Positions 5,265-9,002 of a DNA stretch of 9,002 nt are shown here, in pieces. Each line of letters begins with the position of its first letter. The stretch's first letter is position 1. The DNA is from Campylobacteraceae bacterium (GTDB taxonomy: Bacteria > Campylobacterota > Campylobacteria > Campylobacterales > Campylobacteraceae): the NCBI GenBank assembly GCA_012521935.1, contig JAAYLJ010000152.1, forward strand, positions 1 through 9,002, given 5' to 3'. A program made the translations under genes and the position numbers. The notes beneath the pieces were generated by a model. That model was not told the origin of the DNA. It did not search any database and saw only the letters and a list, made by a program, of their open reading frames with translations.

Positions 5265-5355
5265 GGGATTGGAATTTAATTTAGTAGCGGCTTTAAAACA
5301 GTTCCACTCCCTTTTGCTTATTGGTTAAAGTTTTGCAAAATCTGAAAGTTTAAAC

Positions 5356-5835
5356 ATGAATAATGAAGAGTTTTTAAGCAGTAAGGTTCAAAAAATTAAC
5401 AAAATAGAGTTTTATAGTGAAACTAGAGATTTTTATTTTAAATCACAATTTCAAAAAGATGACTCTTCTTCACTCTATCTTCTTGGAGAAAATTACTACT
5501 ACGGAAAAGATGTTGAACAAGATTATAAAAAAGCATTGAGGTATCTAAATGAGGCAGCGCTTAAAAACCATATAGAAGCCCAAACAATGCTAAGCATCAT
5601 CTACCACTATGGACAAGGGGTAGAGGTGGATCATGAAAAATCTTTTCATTGGAAAACACAAGCGGCCCATGCAGGGTGTGCTAAAGCCCAAACAATGCTA
5701 GGATACATGTACTATCTTGGAGATGGAGTAAAGCAAGATTTAAATGAAGCGAAAAAATGGTTTGAAAAAGCCTGTAAAAATGGAGACAAACAAGGATGTA
5801 TTAAGCTTAAAGAGCTTAATGGTGAAAAAAATTAA
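5356..5835 (+). CDS. Small cytoplasmic Sel1-repeat protein
   Basis: Sel1-like repeats are helix pairs that mediate protein-protein contacts; the specific role here is unknown. The product has 159 residues: an N-terminal stretch without recognised motif (1-36), three 36-residue repeats (about 37-72, 73-108, 109-144) each with the Y-x2-G-x-x-V-x-x-D core, and a short cap. The last repeat has Cys140 and Cys148 spaced C-x7-C, as in the disulfide-linked Helicobacter Hcp proteins. There is no signal peptide, and an in-frame stop at 5326-5328 excludes a longer N-terminus, so a secreted Hcp-type protein is unlikely. The ATG at 5356 has only a weak ribosome-binding site (GAAAG at 5344-5348). The gene stands alone and ends 10 nt before the convergent EEP-family gene. 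Confidence 0.85.
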   Translation: MNNEEFLSSKVQKINKIEFYSETRDFYFKSQFQKDDSSSLYLLGENYYYGKDVEQDYKKALRYLNEAALKNHIEAQTMLSIIYHYGQGVEVDHEKSFHWKTQAAHAGCAKAQTMLGYMYYLGDGVKQDLNEAKKWFEKACKNGDKQGCIKLKELNGEKN

Positions 5836-5837
5836 GT

Positions 5838-5868
5838 TATTAAAACTACTTTAACTGCTTAAAAGTAG
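5838..5868 (-). terminator. Terminator of the minus-strand cls operon
   Basis: CTACTTT (5846-5852) pairs with AAAGTAG (5862-5868), extended by two A-T pairs past a one-base bulge, with a CTGC loop. Read on the minus strand the stem is followed by TTTT (5845-5842). The stem includes the stop codon of the EEP-family gene. On the plus strand there is no T-tract, so termination of the convergent Sel1-repeat gene is less certain. Confidence 0.45.
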
Positions 5869-6583
5869 CAAAAATGGGGTTGTGATCAGACATTTTCTTT
5901 GTATCAAAAGCTCTAGCTTCTACTAATTCAATACCTTTATAAAAAAGATGATCTATTGGTTTGTTGAAAAAGTGTTTAATATATTTTGAGTTCTCAACGG
6001 CTGCTTGTCTAAAACCAAGAGATCTCTCAAGCTCCATTAGTGCGTCAAATCTCTTTTTTGACCAATTATTAAAATCTCCACTTACAATGACTGGACAAGA
6101 GTGAAGAGATAAAAACTCTTGCAACTTTTCAAGCTCTTTTATAAAATTTTTTGCACCTACAAAATTAATTGCGTGTAGGTTTACCACCACTAACTCCTCT
6201 CCATCAGCGAAAAAATGATGGGTTGCTAAATTAGCTTTTTTAGTAGCAAGATAAAACTCTTTAGAAGATGAAAGATTTATAAGTTTTTTTTCAATTGTAG
6301 ATTTTGAAGCAGTTAGTAAGCCATAAAAATTACTCTTAGTCTCTATGTTTGGAGCGGTTGCAATGTTGTACTCTTTTGGTAAAATCAAATTTGATTTATC
6401 CATTTTATACTCTTGAAAAAGTAAAAAATCTATCTTATATCTATTTAGAAATTTCTCCAACCTTCTTTGAAAATCTAATTCCAAATTCTCTTTATGGACA
6501 TTCCAACTAAGTAGGGTAAAACTATCTTTTAACTTCATATCTTCATGAGTTTTTTCGTGAGGTTTGCTTTTGGGTATAAACAT
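5846..6583 (-). CDS. Endonuclease/exonuclease/phosphatase (EEP) family protein
   Basis: EEP-fold enzymes hydrolyse phosphodiester or phosphomonoester bonds using a divalent metal; substrates range from DNA to phospholipid and inositol head groups. The product has 245 residues and the full set of family motifs: SWNVH (Asn28), LLFQEYK (Glu58), VNLHA (His137), SGDFNNW (Asp170, Asn172), PIDHLFY (Asp211-His212) and SDHNP (Asp233-His234). It should therefore be catalytically competent. There is no signal peptide or membrane segment, so it is probably cytoplasmic. Its ATG shares one base with the stop of the upstream cls gene (TAATG), pointing to translational coupling. An internal ATG at codon 16 (nt 6538) is an alternative start, since the first 15 residues precede the fold. 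Coupling to cls hints at a lipid-related substrate, but the sequence does not show which. Confidence 0.85.
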   Translation of the reverse strand: MFIPKSKPHEKTHEDMKLKDSFTLLSWNVHKENLELDFQRRLEKFLNRYKIDFLLFQEYKMDKSNLILPKEYNIATAPNIETKSNFYGLLTASKSTIEKKLINLSSSKEFYLATKKANLATHHFFADGEELVVVNLHAINFVGAKNFIKELEKLQEFLSLHSCPVIVSGDFNNWSKKRFDALMELERSLGFRQAAVENSKYIKHFFNKPIDHLFYKGIELVEARAFDTKKMSDHNPIFATFKQLK

Positions 6584-7968
6584 TATAAGGCCGATGCAAA
6601 TATGCGAAATAGATTTTCAAAAATTCTTTTAAGTTTGTTTGCTGGCTCAAGTTTTGAGTATTTTTTAGCCATCAACCCCCTCATCCACTCTTCAATTTGC
6701 AAAATATGATCTTTAGCGTAAGAGATGGTAACAACCTCATAATTTAAAAGCAAACTTCTATAATCAAGATTGCTTGAGCCTAAAATCAAACTACTCTCAT
6801 CAAACAAAAGTGCCTTTGCATGAATCATTTTACCCTCATAAAGGATCACTTTAATGCTGTTTTCATAAAGAGTTCTAATGTAACTTTTTCTAGCCAAATC
6901 AGCTATTTTATGATTTGATTTTTGTGGTGTTATTATCCTAACATCCACATTTTTATGAGAAGCTATCCTTAAAGCTTGCATAATGGATTCATCTGGAATG
7001 AAGTAGGGGGTGATTATCCATATTCGTTTTTTAGCCCTATATATTGAATCAATGATAAGTTCAAGCAAAACATCACCTTTGACATCTGGCCCACTTGGAA
7101 GGGTTTGTAAAAGATGATCCCCAGCTTTTTCTTGATTTTTTAAAGTTCTTGTCAAATCTTTTTTGCAAACAAAAGATAGATCTAAATTAAATATATCTAT
7201 ATAATCATTTACAACACTACCTTCTACCTTAAACATTAAATCTATCCATCTATCACTGCACTCTTGCGCCCCCATATACTCGCCACTTAAATTCATGCCA
7301 CCACTAAAAAGTATTTTATTATCTATAATATATATTTTTCTATGGTATCTTAAATTTAATTTTGAGATAGCTTTTTTGTTAAATATTGGAGAGAAGAAAT
7401 GTATCTTTACCCCTGCTTTTTTAAGCTCTTTGAGCGGTTTTTGCCAAAAATATAATTTGTAAGATCCAAGTGTGTCTATTAAAAATCTAACCTTTACACC
7501 TTCTCTTGCCTTAAGAGTTAATATTTCAAAAATCTTAGATATCTCTTCATCAAATTTAAGAACATAAGTTGCCAAATCAATCGACTCTTTAGCGCCTTTT
7601 AAAGCTTTAATAAACTCATTGTAACTCTTACTAGAGTTTGTAAAAAGTTTTAAGTCATTATCATTTGAAGCTGGTGGGATATTGTTAAAAAAAAGAAGCT
7701 TGCTATCTTGATGAAGTGGCGGTTTTGAACTAATCTCTATTTTTTTATCAAAAATCAAACTCTTATCTTTAAAGATAGATCTCTTCCTAAGCCCAAAAAT
7801 ATAGTAAAAAATTACAAAAATATATGGAGCAATAATCATTAAAAGAAGCCATAAAGTCATAGATGTTGGAGATCTTCTAGCATATAACATGTGTAAAAGT
7901 GTTAAAAGAATAGCTAGCCCACCAAGAGTATAAACAAGATAATGCAGTAAGAGTTGATTTAATTCCAA
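6583..7968 (-). CDS. cls: Cardiolipin synthase (phospholipase D superfamily)
   Basis: The enzyme joins two phosphatidylglycerol molecules into cardiolipin and glycerol at the inner membrane. The product has 461 residues, close to the roughly 480 usual for bacterial ClsA-type enzymes. Two N-terminal membrane helices (about 8-29 and 38-59) are followed by two PLD domains, each with an intact HKD motif: H209-x-K211-x4-D216 in YHRKIYIIDN, and H383-x-K385-x4-D390 in HAKALLFDE, with the expected GGMNLS and GSSNLDYRS downstream. The start is a TTG at 7966-7968: an in-frame stop lies 15 nt upstream, the next Met (27) would remove the first membrane helix, and AGGG lies 6 nt before the TTG. It is first in a two-gene operon, overlapping the EEP-family gene by one base. 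Confidence 0.93.
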   Translation of the reverse strand: MELNQLLLHYLVYTLGGLAILLTLLHMLYARRSPTSMTLWLLLMIIAPYIFVIFYYIFGLRKRSIFKDKSLIFDKKIEISSKPPLHQDSKLLFFNNIPPASNDNDLKLFTNSSKSYNEFIKALKGAKESIDLATYVLKFDEEISKIFEILTLKAREGVKVRFLIDTLGSYKLYFWQKPLKELKKAGVKIHFFSPIFNKKAISKLNLRYHRKIYIIDNKILFSGGMNLSGEYMGAQECSDRWIDLMFKVEGSVVNDYIDIFNLDLSFVCKKDLTRTLKNQEKAGDHLLQTLPSGPDVKGDVLLELIIDSIYRAKKRIWIITPYFIPDESIMQALRIASHKNVDVRIITPQKSNHKIADLARKSYIRTLYENSIKVILYEGKMIHAKALLFDESSLILGSSNLDYRSLLLNYEVVTISYAKDHILQIEEWMRGLMAKKYSKLEPANKLKRIFENLFRIFASAL

Positions 7969-7997
7969 AAAAGACCCTAAGCTTTAATATTTCATAC

Positions 7998-8006
7998 ATT
8001 ATAACA
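7998..8006 (-). promoter_or_regulatory. Extended -10 promoter of cls
   Basis: Read on the minus strand the segment is TGtTATAAT, a perfect extended -10 element. It predicts a start near 7991 and a leader of about 23 nt before the TTG start codon at 7968. Confidence 0.6.
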
Positions 8007-8035
8007 TTTAAAAATTAGCTGCCAAAGCTGGATTT

Positions 8036-8041
8036 TATAAT
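8036..8041 (+). promoter_or_regulatory. Candidate -10 box (TATAAT) of the NSS transporter gene
   Basis: A perfect TATAAT after a T-run would give a start near 8048 and a leader of about 110 nt. A less canonical TAAACT near 8121-8126 would give a much shorter leader, so which is used is open. Confidence 0.35.
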
Positions 8042-8065
8042 GATTTGCCTCAAGAAGTAGCTTTT

Positions 8066-8110
8066 TTAAAAAAAAGATATAAAAAACTCTTATAACTTAT
8101 TAAAAAAAAG
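8066..8110. repeat. A-tract direct repeat in the cls/NSS divergent spacer
   Basis: TTAAAAAAAAG occurs at 8066-8076 and 8100-8110, 34 bp apart. The first follows CTTTTT and the second is followed by CTTTTT, so each can also fold on itself. Phased A-tracts of this kind bend DNA and may act as upstream elements for the transporter promoter; this is inference. Confidence 0.35.
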
Positions 8111-8157
8111 CTTTTTGTGATAAACTACTTTTAAGTTTTAGAAAAAGAGGACAAAAA

Positions 8158-9002
8158 ATGGTGAGCGAACGGTTTAGTAAGATAGGTTTTATATTGGCTG
8201 CCTCAGGTAGCGCAATTGGGCTTGGAAACATTTGGAAGTTTCCATATATGACTGGAGAAAATGGTGGTGGGGCATTTGTTCTTATCTATCTACTCACGGT
8301 TGTTTTAATCGGTGTTTCTATCTTCATAGCTGAATCTGCTATGGGAAGACTTAGTAGGGCAGATTCAGTTACAGCTTTTGAAAAATTAGCCCCAAAAAAT
8401 GGACATATTTGGAAATTTGCAGGCTTCATGGCTTTTACTGGTGTTTTAATCTTTTCATTTTATACGGTAGTTATTGGGTGGATATTTAAATATCTTTATG
8501 TAATGCTACTTGAGTTACCTACAAACATAGAAGAGGCTGGCGCGCTTTTTGGAAATATGGTTACACAAGATATTTCAACCCAAATGATATTTTTTACCTT
8601 AGCCTTTTTCGCTTCATTTTTGGTTCTTACAAGGGGAATTAAAGAGGGAATTGAAAAGTTAAATCTTATTTTAATGCCACTTCTTTTCATAATTTTATTC
8701 TTTTTGCTTTTTTACTCTTTCACTTTAGATGGTTTTGGAAAATCAATGAGTTTTCTATTTGTTCCAGATTTTAGTAAAGTAACATCATACTCCATCCTAA
8801 CCGCTGTTGGACAAGCATTTTTTACTCTATCTCTTGGAATGGGAACCATTATGACTTATTCAGCTGCTCTTCCAAAAGAGGCAAATTTAGTAAAATCATC
8901 TTTTTCTGTTGCCTTTTTAGATACAGCCATAGCGCTTATAGCTGGGATAGTGATTTTTTCTATAATATTTAATTTTGGAGCTGAGCCATCTCAAGGAGCT
9001 GG
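8158..9002 (+). CDS. Sodium-coupled amino-acid transporter, NSS/SNF family (3' end outside window)
   Basis: This inner-membrane symporter would couple uptake of an amino acid or similar solute to sodium entry; the substrate cannot be read from the sequence. The frame is open for 281 codons to the window edge, over half of a typical protein of about 450 residues. The NSS signature is in helix 1: GSAIGLGNIWKFPYM (17-31), where A19 and N24 align with LeuT Na1 ligands Ala22 and Asn27, followed by ENGGGAF. Helix 6 has GQAFFTLSLGMG, where T223 aligns with LeuT Thr254. Helix 7 has LDTAIALIAG, with Asp255 near the acidic position found in chloride-independent bacterial members. About seven membrane helices are visible. 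AGAGGA at 8146-8151, 6 nt before the ATG, supports the start. The gene is divergent from cls with a 189-nt shared spacer. Confidence 0.93.
   Translation, partial: MVSERFSKIGFILAASGSAIGLGNIWKFPYMTGENGGGAFVLIYLLTVVLIGVSIFIAESAMGRLSRADSVTAFEKLAPKNGHIWKFAGFMAFTGVLIFSFYTVVIGWIFKYLYVMLLELPTNIEEAGALFGNMVTQDISTQMIFFTLAFFASFLVLTRGIKEGIEKLNLILMPLLFIILFFLLFYSFTLDGFGKSMSFLFVPDFSKVTSYSILTAVGQAFFTLSLGMGTIMTYSAALPKEANLVKSSFSVAFLDTAIALIAGIVIFSIIFNFGAEPSQGA

Noticed and set aside
8496..8690. 64-codon frame on the minus strand near the right edge
   Set aside because: It lies opposite the continuous NSS transporter frame, which has strong family motifs on the plus strand.
1..9002. Mobile elements, CRISPR array, phage or toxin-antitoxin genes
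   Set aside because: No transposase, integrase, regularly spaced repeats or attachment-site duplication beside the tRNA were seen. The DNA after the tRNA-Leu leads to haoCA with no integrase gene or copy of the tRNA 3' end.

Overview
The window reads as an ordinary chromosomal segment of a Campylobacterota (Epsilonproteobacteria) species. The evidence is low GC with strongly AT-rich spacers, -10 boxes without obvious -35 elements, an F0 subunit c with an N-terminal leader of the kind known from this phylum, and an octahaem HaoA paired with a NapC/NrfH-type HaoC, an arrangement described from Campylobacter, Caminibacter and Nautilia. The genus cannot be fixed from the sequence. I see no insertion sequence, phage gene, CRISPR array or other sign of recent transfer.

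Layout, left to right. Positions 1-1142 hold the 3' part of pnp (+), followed by atpE (+) behind its own promoter, and a tRNA-Leu(GAG) 23 nt after atpE with no visible promoter of its own. Next comes a 476-nt AT-rich spacer ending in a Crp/Fnr-type palindrome placed as in class II activated promoters. This leads into haoC and haoA (+), a membrane tetrahaem quinol dehydrogenase and a periplasmic octahaem nitrite/hydroxylamine reductase, closed by a strong terminator. After that are a secreted SurA/PEB4-like protein whose parvulin domain has lost its usual catalytic residues, and a small Sel1-repeat protein behind a spacer that can fold in two mutually exclusive ways. On the minus strand, a two-gene operon encodes a cardiolipin synthase (TTG start) and an endonuclease/exonuclease/phosphatase-fold enzyme joined by a 1-nt overlap. 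A divergently transcribed NSS-family sodium-coupled transporter runs off the right edge.

How it fits together. The centrepiece is haoCA. By analogy with NrfHA, HaoC should take electrons from menaquinol and pass them to HaoA, which reduces nitrite (and hydroxylamine) to ammonium in the periplasm. It was tempting to read the pair as nrfHA, but the second gene has eight CXXCH motifs, no CXXCK motif, and an HAO-like layout. The palindrome upstream suggests control by an Nss/Fnr-like regulator responding to nitrogen oxides or low oxygen. The other genes are housekeeping: RNA decay, ATP synthesis, a tRNA, envelope folding, phospholipid synthesis and amino-acid uptake.

All calls come from reading the sequence. 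Family facts are from memory and no alignment or search was run.
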